Assembly: GCF_900117455.1 (NCBI RefSeq)
Contig: NZ_FPHO01000003.1
Span: forward strand, 2,384,501 to 2,448,500
Length of the DNA stretch: 64,000 nt
Direction of reading: 5' to 3'
Source: Hyphomicrobium sp. CS1GBMeth3
GTDB taxonomy: Bacteria; Pseudomonadota; Alphaproteobacteria; Rhizobiales; Hyphomicrobiaceae
Numbering within the stretch: position 1 is the first letter of the stretch; each line of letters begins with the position of its first letter. Of the stretch, positions 9,767 to 21,984 are shown one piece after another. The notes under the pieces are model-generated. The model saw nothing but the letters and a program-made list of their open reading frames with translations, made no database searches and was not told the DNA's origin. A program made the translations under genes and the position numbers.

Positions 9767-10537
9767 ATGGCGCGCGACACCGAGCCGACCGACACCAAGC
9801 AGCCCGCGGCGCCGACAACCGGCACGGCGACAGGCCGCGCACCCGCGCCTGCACCGTCATCGAGCGGCGAAGTGGCCGACTTCATTGCCAAGGTGAAATC
9901 CCTGGCGCCGGCGACCGGCGCCGCTCGCGGCCGCCTGCTGTTCGCCATGGACGCCACCATGAGCCGCGCCCCGACCTGGGACATGGCGCTCGCGCTGCAA
10001 TCCGAGATGTTCCGCGCCGTGAAGGAGATCGGCTCTCTGGAGGTGCAACTCATGTACTTCCGCGGCAATGGCGAAGCGCGCGCGTCGAAGTGGGTCGCGA
10101 ACGCCGATGCGCTTGCGGCGCTGATGCGTCAGGTGGCGTGCCACGGCGGTTTTACGCAGATCGGCAAGGTGCTGACGCACGCACGCCGCGAATCCGAGAG
10201 GACGAAGATCAGCGCGCTCGTCTATGTGGGCGATGCCGTCGAGGAGCCGATCGACCAGTTGGCCGGTCGCGCCGGCGAGCTCGCATTGCTCGGCGTGCCG
10301 GCATTCCTGTTCCAGGAGGGCGACGATGCCAACGCCACCCGCGCCTTCAAGGAAATCGCCCGCATCACCAAGGGCGCCCACTGTCGCTTCGGGCCGGGAT
10401 CAGCGGCCGAGTTGCGCGAGCTTCTGACGGCCGTCGCCGTCTACGCCGCCGGCGGGCGCAAGGCGCTCGAGGCGTTGCTGCCGAAGCCCGGCGGCGGAGG
10501 CGCACGGCGCCTGCTGGGCCAGATGCGCCGACCATGA
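9767..10537 (+). CDS. VWA-domain protein
   Basis: This 256-residue protein has a proline/alanine/threonine-rich N-terminus (1-35), then a von Willebrand factor A-like fold. A MIDAS-like DATMS motif at about residues 65-69 sits in the expected position after the first strand LLFAM, and a second-strand GDAVEEP segment follows near 155. There is no signal peptide or membrane helix, so it is likely cytosolic. The C-terminus is glycine- and arginine-rich. The TGA stop lies inside the first copy of a palindromic repeat at 10531. The neighbour downstream is a membrane DnaJ-like protein. No function is assigned. Confidence 0.7.
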   Translation: MARDTEPTDTKQPAAPTTGTATGRAPAPAPSSSGEVADFIAKVKSLAPATGAARGRLLFAMDATMSRAPTWDMALALQSEMFRAVKEIGSLEVQLMYFRGNGEARASKWVANADALAALMRQVACHGGFTQIGKVLTHARRESERTKISALVYVGDAVEEPIDQLAGRAGELALLGVPAFLFQEGDDANATRAFKEIARITKGAHCRFGPGSAAELRELLTAVAVYAAGGRKALEALLPKPGGGGARRLLGQMRRP

Positions 10538-10638
10538 TCGCTTTGGACCCTACCAGTCCGGGGCGTGAATCGTCGGTCGCATCCTGACCATGATCGCTTT
10601 GGACCCTATCAGTCCAAAGCGTGAATCATCGGTCGCAT
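10531..10638. repeat. Tandem pair of palindromic repeat units (56-bp period)
   Basis: Two units begin at 10531 and 10587, each opening ACCATGATCG. Each has a central inverted repeat with 9-base arms around a 7-base loop CCTATCA or CCTACCA. Unit 2 pairs perfectly (GCTTTGGAC with GTCCAAAGC). In unit 1 the second arm is GTCCGGGGC, which keeps all nine pairs only if three G-T wobbles are allowed. An outer arm ACC-ATGAT can pair with ATCAT-C-GGT. A second pair with the same 56-bp period lies at 62450, so this is a dispersed REP-like family. Unit 1 supplies the stop codon of the VWA gene. Confidence 0.85.
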
Positions 10639-10759
10639 AAAAGCTCCTGTTTGCCTACGATGGTGAGCCCGATTGCTTCTCAAACACGTGTGTACGTGAC
10701 GCAGAGCCGCGAAACGAAAGCAGCCGGATTGGAAAGGAAATGCCGAGAGTGATGCGCTG

Positions 10760-11452
10760 ATGCAGTTCTTCCTCCTGGGCCTCGCCGCGCTCGTGCTGAC
10801 GCTGTTCCTGATCTCGGGATTCACACGCGCCAACCCCACCATTATGGCTCGCCAGATCCGGCTCGTCGGCGGTGCGCTCGCACTCGGCGTGTCGGCGGTG
10901 CTGCTCGTGCGCGGAGCAACCGGCGCAGCCACGTTACTCGGCATGGTTGGCGTCTGGCTTTTGAGTTTGGGTGGCATCCCGGGTAGCGGCTCCACGCGAA
11001 AGTCACCGGGACAGACGTCGACCGTCACCACCGAGCACCTGTCGATGGAGCTCGACCACGACAGCGGGGCCATGTCGGGCCACGTGCTGAAAGGCATGTT
11101 TGCCGGCCGCGACCTCGACACGCTGAAACCCGCCGAGGTGGCGCTGCTCTGGCACGATTGCCGTTTCATCGATCCACAGTCGGCGCAGTTGCTCGAGGCC
11201 TATCTCGACCACATCCACCCGTCCTGGCGCGAGGACGTCTCGCGCGGCGAGCGCGAGATGCGCGACGGCGATGGCCGCATGACGCCTGAAGAAGCCTACG
11301 ACATCTTGGGTTTGAAGCCCGGCGCAACCGATGAGGAGGTTCGACGCGCGCATCGAGACCTGATGCTGAAGCTGCATCCGGACCGTGGCGGCTCCACCTA
11401 TCTCGCGGCGCAGGTCAACGAGGCCAAGGACGTGCTGCTGGAGCGCGGCTGA
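10760..11452 (+). CDS. Membrane-anchored DnaJ-domain protein
   Basis: This 230-residue protein has two N-terminal membrane helices (about residues 3-18 and 32-52), a middle region, and a C-terminal J domain starting at MTPEEAYDILGL near residue 174. The catalytic HPD triad is present in KLHPDRGG. This layout (TM then terminal J domain) is a TIM14/Pam18-like arrangement widespread in alphaproteobacteria; it would stimulate DnaK at the membrane. The client is unknown. The start ATG at 10760 is preceded by GGAAAGGAAATG-type purines. It ends ahead of a strong bidirectional terminator shared with katG. Confidence 0.85.
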   Translation: MQFFLLGLAALVLTLFLISGFTRANPTIMARQIRLVGGALALGVSAVLLVRGATGAATLLGMVGVWLLSLGGIPGSGSTRKSPGQTSTVTTEHLSMELDHDSGAMSGHVLKGMFAGRDLDTLKPAEVALLWHDCRFIDPQSAQLLEAYLDHIHPSWREDVSRGEREMRDGDGRMTPEEAYDILGLKPGATDEEVRRAHRDLMLKLHPDRGGSTYLAAQVNEAKDVLLERG

Positions 11453-11482
11453 TCGCTTCGCTCACGCGTTTCCAAACAAAAA

Positions 11483-11514
11483 ATGGCGGCGCTGATCGCG
11501 CCGCCATCATTTTT
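11483..11514. terminator. Bidirectional rho-independent terminator
   Basis: A perfect 10-bp stem (ATGGCGGCGC at 11483-11492 with GCGCCGCCAT at 11498-11507) encloses the loop TGATC. It is preceded by a run of A and followed by CATTTTT, so it can terminate the DnaJ-like gene on + and katG on -, which converge here. Confidence 0.85.
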
Positions 11515-11535
11515 CATGGTGCAGCCTCGCGAAGA

Positions 11536-13932
<2,397 letters not shown>

Positions 13933-14001
13933 CTATTTGAGAGCCTGTCATCCAAGCGCGCATTCTTTAACCTGCCATAAAGGGCGCGTGCGGGGGACGT
14001 G

Positions 14002-14505
14002 ATGAGGGATGTTCCGATCTGGCTGCATCGAAGCGTGGGCGCCGGGTTGGCAATTTGCCTTATGGAGGTCCTCGCCCATGCGGCGGGGGAGCCGCTCGCC
14101 CGCGTGCCGTTCGTAACCTCGATTGTGCTCGTCCTGACTTTGCCGGAGCAGCCCGCGGCGCGACCGTTCGCCGTGACGGCCGGGCACGTCCTGTCGGCCT
14201 TTGCGGGGTATGGAGCGCTTGTGGTTCTCGGACCGACCGAGACAGCGAGCGCGGTGGCCGTTGCAGTCGCCGTCCTGCTCATGGCGGTGACGCGGTCCCT
14301 GCACCCTCCCGCAGGCATCAACGCCTTTCTGGTGCCGGCACACAGCCTGCCCGCAGCGTGGATCGCCTCGCCTGTTCTCGCGGGCGCGCTGCTTCTCGTC
14401 GCCTTCTCCTTCATGTGGCAGCGCCTTGGAGCGCTCCTGCTCGCAAGAATCAAAGTGCCCGCGGTAGAGCCTGTCTCCCGCGGGCACCCCGGATCTGAAA
14501 GCTAA
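14002..14505 (+). CDS. HPP family integral membrane protein
   Basis: The 167-residue product has four to five hydrophobic helices and the family motif in SLHPPAGINAFL near residues 99-110. HPP proteins have been linked to nitrite transport in plastids and cyanobacteria; a bacterial role in general is not established. The start is ATG at 14002 after GGGGGA, with an in-frame GTG immediately before it at 13999. It is divergent from katG across about 280 bases and converges on groEL1 with only 17 bases between stops. Confidence 0.8.
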   Translation: MRDVPIWLHRSVGAGLAICLMEVLAHAAGEPLARVPFVTSIVLVLTLPEQPAARPFAVTAGHVLSAFAGYGALVVLGPTETASAVAVAVAVLLMAVTRSLHPPAGINAFLVPAHSLPAAWIASPVLAGALLLVAFSFMWQRLGALLLARIKVPAVEPVSRGHPGSES

Positions 14506-14522
14506 GGTATCGCGAGGGCCGC

Positions 14523-16274
<1,752 letters not shown>

Positions 16275-16280
16275 CTACTT

Positions 16281-16571
16281 CTACTTCTCGATGACGCCGA
16301 GGATGTCGCTCTCCTTCATGATCAGGAGATCCTGACCGTCGATCTTCACCTCGGTGCCGCTCCACTTGCCGAACAGCACTTTATCGCCGGCCTTGACGTC
16401 GAGCGGCACGAGCTTGCCCGTCTCGTCGCGCGCGCCCGGACCCACGGCAATAACCTCGCCCTGCTGGGGCTTCTCGGCAGCCGTATCCGGAATGATGATG
16501 CCACCCGTGGTCTTAGTTTCGCTATCAACCCGACGGACGACGACACGATCATGCAGGGGTTTGAACGTCAT
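16281..16571 (-). CDS. groES: Co-chaperonin GroES, copy 1
   Basis: This is the 96-residue GroES lid. It opens [14 protein letters not shown], has the mobile loop with GGIIIPD at residues 23-29, and ends with [15 protein letters not shown]. The ATG at 16571 is chosen because it gives the standard length; a longer open frame to 16691 would run through the CIRCE and promoter. A GGAG lies about 11 bases before it. It is the first gene of groESL-1. Confidence 0.95.
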   Translation of the reverse strand: MTFKPLHDRVVVRRVDSETKTTGGIIIPDTAAEKPQQGEVIAVGPGARDETGKLVPLDVKAGDKVLFGKWSGTEVKIDGQDLLIMKESDILGVIEK

Positions 16572-16629
16572 TGGTTTTTTTAACTCCAGTGGGGGCTTAG
16601 GGCACCGCTGCGCGGCGGAAAAACCGATT

Positions 16630-16656
16630 TTGGCACTTATCCCAGGTGAGTGCCAG
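16630..16656 (-). promoter_or_regulatory. CIRCE operator of groESL-1 (HrcA site)
   Basis: The inverted repeat TTGGCACTT - 9 bases - GAGTGCCAG matches the CIRCE consensus TTAGCACTC-N9-GAGTGCTAA with few changes. It lies just downstream of the -10 box, overlapping the predicted transcription start of groES1, the classical position for HrcA repression. Confidence 0.9.
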
Positions 16657-16662
16657 CGTGGC

Positions 16663-16691
16663 GTTCTAAGTGCCGCTTTGCGCAAGGTCAA
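16663..16691 (-). promoter_or_regulatory. Housekeeping promoter of groESL-1
   Basis: On the minus strand, TTGACC (16686-16691) and TAGAAC (16663-16668) are separated by exactly 17 bases, directly upstream of the CIRCE. This fits a sigma-70-type promoter repressed by HrcA. Confidence 0.7.
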
Positions 16692-16772
16692 GTAATCGCC
16701 TCGGACTGTATGTTCACAATCTGCGGAGGTGCATATTGATAATTTACAACCTTACGGATTTGAGGCTAACGT

Positions 16773-17030
16773 ATGAGCAAGCCTCAGTACACGTCACAGG
16801 GACGCGCCACTCGATGGCGAAGCAACAGGGGGGCTGCTGCTGTGCGGGACAAGTACGCGAACAGAAGCGAGCGCGAGGACCCGCGCCGGTCGCAGGAGCA
16901 AATCGAATACATCGCCGACCTCTTGCTCGAGCTGAAGGAAATAGCGCATAGCAACCACCTCAGCACGCTCGCCGGAATTCTCGAACTCGCCCACGCGGAA
17001 GCTCGCATACGCGCCAAGGACTGCCGTTAG
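16773..17030 (+). CDS. Small conserved hypothetical protein
   Basis: The 85-residue product has a basic, disordered N-terminal half rich in Arg, Ser and Gln, and a helical C-terminal half from about residue 41 (EQIEYIADLLLELKEIA, then TLAGILELAHAEA). The second half resembles a short helical domain I have seen in many Hyphomicrobiales small proteins, without known function. It is divergent from groES1 and converges on dprA with four bases between stops. The ATG at 16773 lacks a strong ribosome site. Confidence 0.6.
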   Translation: MSKPQYTSQGRATRWRSNRGAAAVRDKYANRSEREDPRRSQEQIEYIADLLLELKEIAHSNHLSTLAGILELAHAEARIRAKDCR

Positions 17031-17034
17031 CCGC

Positions 17035-18207
17035 TCAAGCAATGGACCGCGAAACGAGCTGGTGGCCGTGGCGGACGATCGCGCCCACGAGATCCAGCTC
17101 CATAAGCACAACGCGCACCTCGCGCACATCGAGCGACGCCGCGCGTGCGACCTCGTCGATGTCGACGGGATGCGGCCCGAGCAGGGACAGCACACGCTCG
17201 CGCTCGGCATCGCCCGGCTCCGGACGCGGCGTCGGCTCGCTGAGGGGCGGTGACGAATTTCCAAACGGCGTCGGTGCGTCCGTAAGCCCGGCCACCCCAC
17301 GCCTGAGCTGGGGCGCCAACGCCTCGAGCACGTCGCCGGGCTCCGTCGTGAGCGTCGCCCCGGATTTCAGAAGCTGATTGGTGCCCTCGGCACGGGGATC
17401 GAGCGGATGACCGGGCACGGCGAACACCTCGCGTCCTTGTTCGCCGGCAAAGCGCGCGGTGACGAGAGTGCCTGAGCGGCGCGCCGCTTCGATCACGAGT
17501 ACGCCAAGAGAAAGCCCCGAGATCAGTCGGTTGCGGCGTGGGAAGTCCTTGGCCCGCGGTACGAAACCCGGGGGTTGCTCCGTGACGATGCAGCCGTCTT
17601 CACCGATCCGCGCCTGCAGCGCCGCGTGCTCCGGCGGGTAGACAACATCCGGCCCACCCGCGAGCACGGCGATCGTGCCAGCTGCGAGGCTCGCTTCGTG
17701 GGCGGCCGCGTCTATGCCGCGCGCCAACCCCGACACGATGACGAGCCCAGCCGCGGCGAGGTCCTGCGCGAACGTGCGCGAGAGCTTGAGCCCCGCTGCG
17801 GAGGCTTGCCGCGAACCGACGATGGCGATCGCCGCACGGGCGAGAAGCTCTGTACGGCCTTTGATGTAAAGCAGCGGGGGAGGCGCATCGATTGCAGCCA
17901 ACGCAGCGGGATAGCCGGGCTCGATGGTGAAGATTGGCCGAGCCCCCACCTTGCGCGCCGCCGCGAGCTCATCTTCTGCCTCCGCTTGCGGAAAGACGCG
18001 GATCCGCGCGTTGCGCCGCTGGGCGAGAGCGGGCAAGGCTGCGAGCGCCTCCTTGGCGCCGCCGAAATGATTGATCAGCTCGCGAAAGGTGACCGGGCCG
18101 ACATTGGTCGAGCGAATGAGCCGAAGACACGCCAGACGTTCCGCGTCGTCGAGGGCGGAAACCGGCAGCGGCGCCGCCGTGAACAGCGATGGATCAGGCT
18201 TTGGCAC
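17035..18207 (-). CDS. dprA: DNA-processing protein DprA
   Basis: DprA binds incoming single-stranded DNA and loads RecA during transformation. The 390-residue protein has an N-terminal helix-hairpin region (to about 85), the Rossmann-like DprA core with [10 protein letters not shown] near 127-136, [12 protein letters not shown] and [11 protein letters not shown], and a C-terminal winged helix (about 325-390) after a proline-rich linker. The start overlaps the end of plsY by 14 bases, so the two are coupled, as in many alphaproteobacteria. Whether competence is functional cannot be told; DprA is also conserved in non-competent species. Confidence 0.93.
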   Translation of the reverse strand: MPKPDPSLFTAAPLPVSALDDAERLACLRLIRSTNVGPVTFRELINHFGGAKEALAALPALAQRRNARIRVFPQAEAEDELAAARKVGARPIFTIEPGYPAALAAIDAPPPLLYIKGRTELLARAAIAIVGSRQASAAGLKLSRTFAQDLAAAGLVIVSGLARGIDAAAHEASLAAGTIAVLAGGPDVVYPPEHAALQARIGEDGCIVTEQPPGFVPRAKDFPRRNRLISGLSLGVLVIEAARRSGTLVTARFAGEQGREVFAVPGHPLDPRAEGTNQLLKSGATLTTEPGDVLEALAPQLRRGVAGLTDAPTPFGNSSPPLSEPTPRPEPGDAERERVLSLLGPHPVDIDEVARAASLDVREVRVVLMELDLVGAIVRHGHQLVSRSIA

Positions 18208-18919
18208 CGATCCGCGGTTCCTTTCCCTTGATGAGCCGCCTGATATTGGCTTCGTGCTTCCAGATCAGGAACAGGCTCATCACCAGCGTCAGTATGGCCT
18301 CGGGAACGAAGCCGAGCCCGAGCAGGGCGGCCGGTGTCACGACGCTTGCCGCGAGCGCCGAAGCGGACGAATAGCGCGTCGCCACGGCCGTCACCAGCCA
18401 GGCGACGCAGAAGATCAACGCCGCCTGCCACGCGAGACCGCCGACGACGCCGATGTAGGTCGCAACGCCTTTGCCGCCCTTGAAGCCGAGCCAGACCGGA
18501 AAGATGTGGCCGAGGAAGGCTGCAAGCCCGGCAATCAGCGCGCCATCGATGGCGAAGCCGAAGCGGGCTCCGACCGCTGCGCCGACGAGCACGGCAGCCG
18601 TACCCTTGAGCGCGTCGAGCACCAACGTTAGAGCCGCGAGCCCTTTATGTCCGGTGCGCAGCACATTGGTGGCGCCAATGTTTCCCGATCCCACGTTGCG
18701 GATGTCGCCGAGGCCCGCAAGACGCGTGAGAAGAAGTCCGAAGGGAATGGAGCCGAAGAGATAGCCGATCGCGGCCGGCAAGAGATAGGCGAGCGTCGTT
18801 TGGAAGCTCGCGAGGCGCGGTGCGACGACGTCCGCGCCGGTGCTGGCAAGCGCCGCAAACGAGACGGCGGCGATAACGACGCCGATGATAACGATGGAAA
18901 GACTGCCGACCTTGGTCAT
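18194..18919 (-). CDS. plsY: Glycerol-3-phosphate acyltransferase PlsY
   Basis: PlsY transfers acyl from acyl-phosphate to glycerol-3-phosphate, the first step of phospholipid synthesis, in the inner membrane. Key blocks are [10 protein letters not shown], the GSGNIGATN loop, and [10 protein letters not shown], the three conserved cytosolic motifs. With the ATG at 18919 the protein is 241 residues, about 40 longer than usual, adding one extra N-terminal hydrophobic helix. A still longer in-frame start at 19063 looks non-conserved. It precedes and overlaps dprA. Confidence 0.92.
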   Translation of the reverse strand: MTKVGSLSIVIIGVVIAAVSFAALASTGADVVAPRLASFQTTLAYLLPAAIGYLFGSIPFGLLLTRLAGLGDIRNVGSGNIGATNVLRTGHKGLAALTLVLDALKGTAAVLVGAAVGARFGFAIDGALIAGLAAFLGHIFPVWLGFKGGKGVATYIGVVGGLAWQAALIFCVAWLVTAVATRYSSASALAASVVTPAALLGLGFVPEAILTLVMSLFLIWKHEANIRRLIKGKEPRIGAKA

Positions 18920-19117
18920 GACCACTACTGCGCCCCCCGGAATCCCCGTCAGGCTAGTGGCAGACGTTGCCTCCAGCAACTGGGATCGAGAGGATGGCAG
19001 GTACGGGTCCGAAGGTTCGTGGCCAAGCCTCGACCTGGCGTCGGCGAGCCGGTTGCCCAGCAAGGCGCGGCGTGCGCAGCGCCCGATCGCTAGCGCACGT
19101 AGCCGAAAGGACGTTGC

Positions 19118-19585
19118 CTAGCCGCGTCCGTTTCGGGAGACACCATCCGGCTCGACGGCCGTCACGATGCGCGACAGCGACCGTAGGAACGCATCCCGTT
19201 GCGTCGGCGCCAAAGCAGCGAGGATCTTCTCGTCCGTCGTCCGGGCGGCCGGCTCTGCGAGACGCAGCGCGCTCTCGCCCTTGTCCGTCAGCCGTACGGC
19301 ATACCGGCGAGCATCGCGCCGGGTGCGCCTGCGCTGGACGAGCCCACGCGACGTGAGACGGCGCACGATGTCGGCCATCGTCGATCGATCGATTCCCGTT
19401 CGATCGACAAGCGTGGTCTGGCTCGGCTCTTCGCTGTTCGCGATGGCTGTCATGACGGCGAACTGCCTCGGCGTAAGGCCAAGCTCGCCGACGCTGACGG
19501 CAAACATCTCGTCTGCACATTGGCCCGCTCTATGCAGCAGATGCAACGCCGAAGACATTCGGTCGTCACTCGTTTCATGTTTCAT
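19118..19585 (-). CDS. MarR-family transcriptional regulator
   Basis: This 155-residue protein carries a winged helix between about residues 38 and 105: LTPRQFAVMTAIA, then TLVDRTGIDRSTMADIVRRL as recognition helix region, and a basic wing RRRTRRDARRYAVRLT. The flanking helices form the MarR dimer interface. MarR proteins are usually repressors released by phenolic or oxidant ligands. No obvious target gene is adjacent; the long spacer upstream may carry its own operator. Confidence 0.88.
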   Translation of the reverse strand: MKHETSDDRMSSALHLLHRAGQCADEMFAVSVGELGLTPRQFAVMTAIANSEEPSQTTLVDRTGIDRSTMADIVRRLTSRGLVQRRRTRRDARRYAVRLTDKGESALRLAEPAARTTDEKILAALAPTQRDAFLRSLSRIVTAVEPDGVSRNGRG

Positions 19586-19898
19586 TCTTCATCGTGTCCT
19601 CTTGCTCGCGTTGCTCGTTCCCGATGTCTCAATGCCCCGCGACAGCGGGGTTTCGTCGTACACGTCGGACGTGCTCTGATACTCATGGACTGGATATGGT
19701 GATCCTCGATCCGCTTCGGAAGCGGGTGAGGGCCGAGACGCACACGGCCGGTCGTCCTGTGCACCGATCGCTGTAATTTTGGACCACAATACGGAATATT
19801 TTCGATGATCGCCGTCTGAAGACCCCCGTTCACGGGATGTACGTGCGCGGCGTCTGGTCACGGGAACTCAGTCGATTGCGACCGCCCGCCGGCATGAC
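19586..19898. other. Intergenic region upstream of the MarR gene
   Basis: No gene is supported here. It holds a small hairpin CCCCGC-GACA-GCGGGG at 19635-19650 followed by TTT, and an AT-rich patch (TGTAATTTTGG...TACGGAATATTTTC) at about 19771-19805 that could contain the MarR promoter. Confidence 0.4.
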
Positions 19899-21098
19899 TC
19901 ACGTAAACAGCCAAGACGTAATTCCGGCCCGGCGCGCCAGTTCCCCGATTCCGCTGTCGATAAGCGAAAAAGATTCCTTGCTCGCACGTTCAGGGATCCA
20001 CGGAGCCCCATCTTTGTGAGTCCGATACGGGGCCATCAGCGCCGTCCAGGTTGTCGCATCGAACGGATGGTCCGTTTGCCCGCCATTGCCGGGGCGCCTG
20101 AGATCCTGCTGCGTACCCATCCAGGTGTGTGCGGCTTGCCAGGCCTCGGCACTGGCCGGCAGGTTGTGCCGTGCTTTGAGCTGCGCGATGGCCAGCACGC
20201 CCGGTTCCCGCGGATGAGGGCCGATCTCCAGCGTCGCAACCCGTACGCCGCGCCGACGGATAGAGAAAAGGCGGCATTTATCGCGCGCCAGCCTATCCGC
20301 GTACTGATCGGAGCAGTTTTGCATGGCATGAGCCTCTGCGAGGATGCTGGCGTGCTCGAGGAGCGGGACGAACGAGAACCCGCGCGCCTCACCGGGCTTG
20401 AGCCAGGGATCGTCGAGCACGCCGCGTCCGAGCTGAAGCACGAGCCGCATGCGGTTGAGCCAGCTTTTCGCCGCGCAGACGGCCGTGTCGAGCGCCATCT
20501 CCGGCCGCCACGGCACCACGATCAGCCCGCGCGCACGCGCGAGATCGGCGCTTGAGAACCAGGCATAGGCGGCAAGCAGTCCGAACAGCCGCTGCGGGTT
20601 GCCGTGCTCTATGAAGATCGCCTGCTGCGCCAGCCACAGCGCGAAATACTCGTCACAAGCACGAGCGCCGAAGATGACGGAGTCGAGCCAGAACGACATG
20701 TTCTCGGCCGATGTCGGCATGTGGTTGGCAATGCGCCGGGCGAAGGTTTCCGAATTTGGCACCCCGGAGATCGGCCCCGTGAAGGCCTCCGGCGGCAGGC
20801 GCCTGAGCCACAGCGGCAGCTCGAGCACGACGGCAACGTCCTTGAGCGGAGCCCCGCCTATGACGAGATCGAGGGCCTTGCGCCGCAGCCGTTGCGGCTG
20901 TCGCCCCGCGAGCATATGCAGCGCGCCGGGAAACGTGACGGCCAGATCGAGAATGCGTGGAGACGACGCGACGAGGCGGCGCACGCTGGCGCGGCGCGAG
21001 ATGTGGAAGCGGTTAACGAGCAACTCGATATCGCGCTCATCCCCGCCTGGGGGCGCGTCACGAACAGCACAACTGGTCGTCACTCGATTACGCATCAT
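19899..21098 (-). CDS. PcfJ-like domain protein
   Basis: This 399-residue product has no signal peptide. Its C-terminal half resembles the PcfJ-like domain first named from enterococcal conjugative plasmids: AHAMQNCSDQYADRL, then LFSIRRRGVRVATLEI, and an AIAQLKARHN segment. The N-terminal half is helical. The domain's biochemical function is unknown. There are no conjugation genes nearby, so here it seems to be a chromosomal form. The ATG at 21098 is preferred to a TTG ten codons earlier, which has no useful ribosome site. It lies 140 bases after ruvX on the same strand. Confidence 0.6.
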   Translation of the reverse strand: MMRNRVTTSCAVRDAPPGGDERDIELLVNRFHISRRASVRRLVASSPRILDLAVTFPGALHMLAGRQPQRLRRKALDLVIGGAPLKDVAVVLELPLWLRRLPPEAFTGPISGVPNSETFARRIANHMPTSAENMSFWLDSVIFGARACDEYFALWLAQQAIFIEHGNPQRLFGLLAAYAWFSSADLARARGLIVVPWRPEMALDTAVCAAKSWLNRMRLVLQLGRGVLDDPWLKPGEARGFSFVPLLEHASILAEAHAMQNCSDQYADRLARDKCRLFSIRRRGVRVATLEIGPHPREPGVLAIAQLKARHNLPASAEAWQAAHTWMGTQQDLRRPGNGGQTDHPFDATTWTALMAPYRTHKDGAPWIPERASKESFSLIDSGIGELARRAGITSWLFT

Positions 21099-21237
21099 CG
21101 GCCATCCAGCCGGTGCGCGGATTGCCAAGCTCCGCGATCGCTCTCGTCATTCGTCCGCAACTAATACGGCACGGGTGCGACCCCAGTTTGACCAACCTAA
21201 GATACGGATGACAGAGGAAACTTGGCCGCGCCCCGGG

Positions 21238-21756
21238 TCAGCGCGTCAGCGTCCGCATCCTGTCGAGCGCACCCTGCAGGATCAACGTCGCGGCGAGCTT
21301 GTCGATCACATCTGCACGGCGTTTGCGGCTGGTATCCGCGGCAATGAGCATGCGCTCCGCCTCGACCGTGGTCAGGCGCTCGTCCCAGAGTAGGATGGGT
21401 AACGGCGATAGCGCGTTGAGGTTGCGTGCAAAGGCGCGCGTGGCCTGGGCGCGCGGACCCTCGCTGCCGTCGAGATTGGCCGGCAGACCGAGCACGAAGC
21501 CCCGCACGTCCTGCTGGTCGGCGAGCGCGAGCAGACGCGCCACGTCCGCCTTGAACTTCGTGCGCCGGATCGTCTCCATGCCGGATGCGATGGAGCGCCG
21601 CACATCGCTGAGCGCCAGGCCGAGCGTCTTGGTTCCGGCGTCGATGCCGATGAGGCGGCCCGGCGCGAGGAGATCGACGAACGCAGCGACGTCGCTCAAA
21701 GTCACGCCGCGCACACTGGCGGGGCGCTCGTCGGCCGGGGAGTCAGGTGATGTCAT
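21238..21756 (-). CDS. ruvX: RuvX/YqgF family nuclease (pre-16S rRNA processing / Holliday junction resolvase-like)
   Basis: The 172-residue protein has an RNase H-like fold. Blocks are LIGIDAGTKTLGLALSD at about 35-51 with the first catalytic Asp, VLGLPANLDGSEGPRA, and LLWDERLTTVEAERML with the acidic DER. The C-terminal DVIDKLAATLILQ block completes the family. YqgF processes the 16S rRNA 5-prime end in E. coli; resolvase activity has been reported for related proteins. ATG at 21756. Confidence 0.92.
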   Translation of the reverse strand: MTSPDSPADERPASVRGVTLSDVAAFVDLLAPGRLIGIDAGTKTLGLALSDVRRSIASGMETIRRTKFKADVARLLALADQQDVRGFVLGLPANLDGSEGPRAQATRAFARNLNALSPLPILLWDERLTTVEAERMLIAADTSRKRRADVIDKLAATLILQGALDRMRTLTR

Positions 21757-21984
21757 GGCGCCACTATAGGGATCGACGGCTGCTTTGCACGCAGCTTCTC
21801 GGTCTTCCGCTTCGAGCGGCGATCCTGTCCCTAGAGCGCCTCCCGTAGGGGCCTGGATCGGAAGATTTAAGGCCTGATCGGTGTGCGAAGCCCCTGACAG
21901 GCCATGCCAATCCCTCTATGGTCCCCGGCAAGGAGAGCCAGCCGGGCGCCCCGCGACCGTGCCGCTTCAAACGATGGGGACTTC

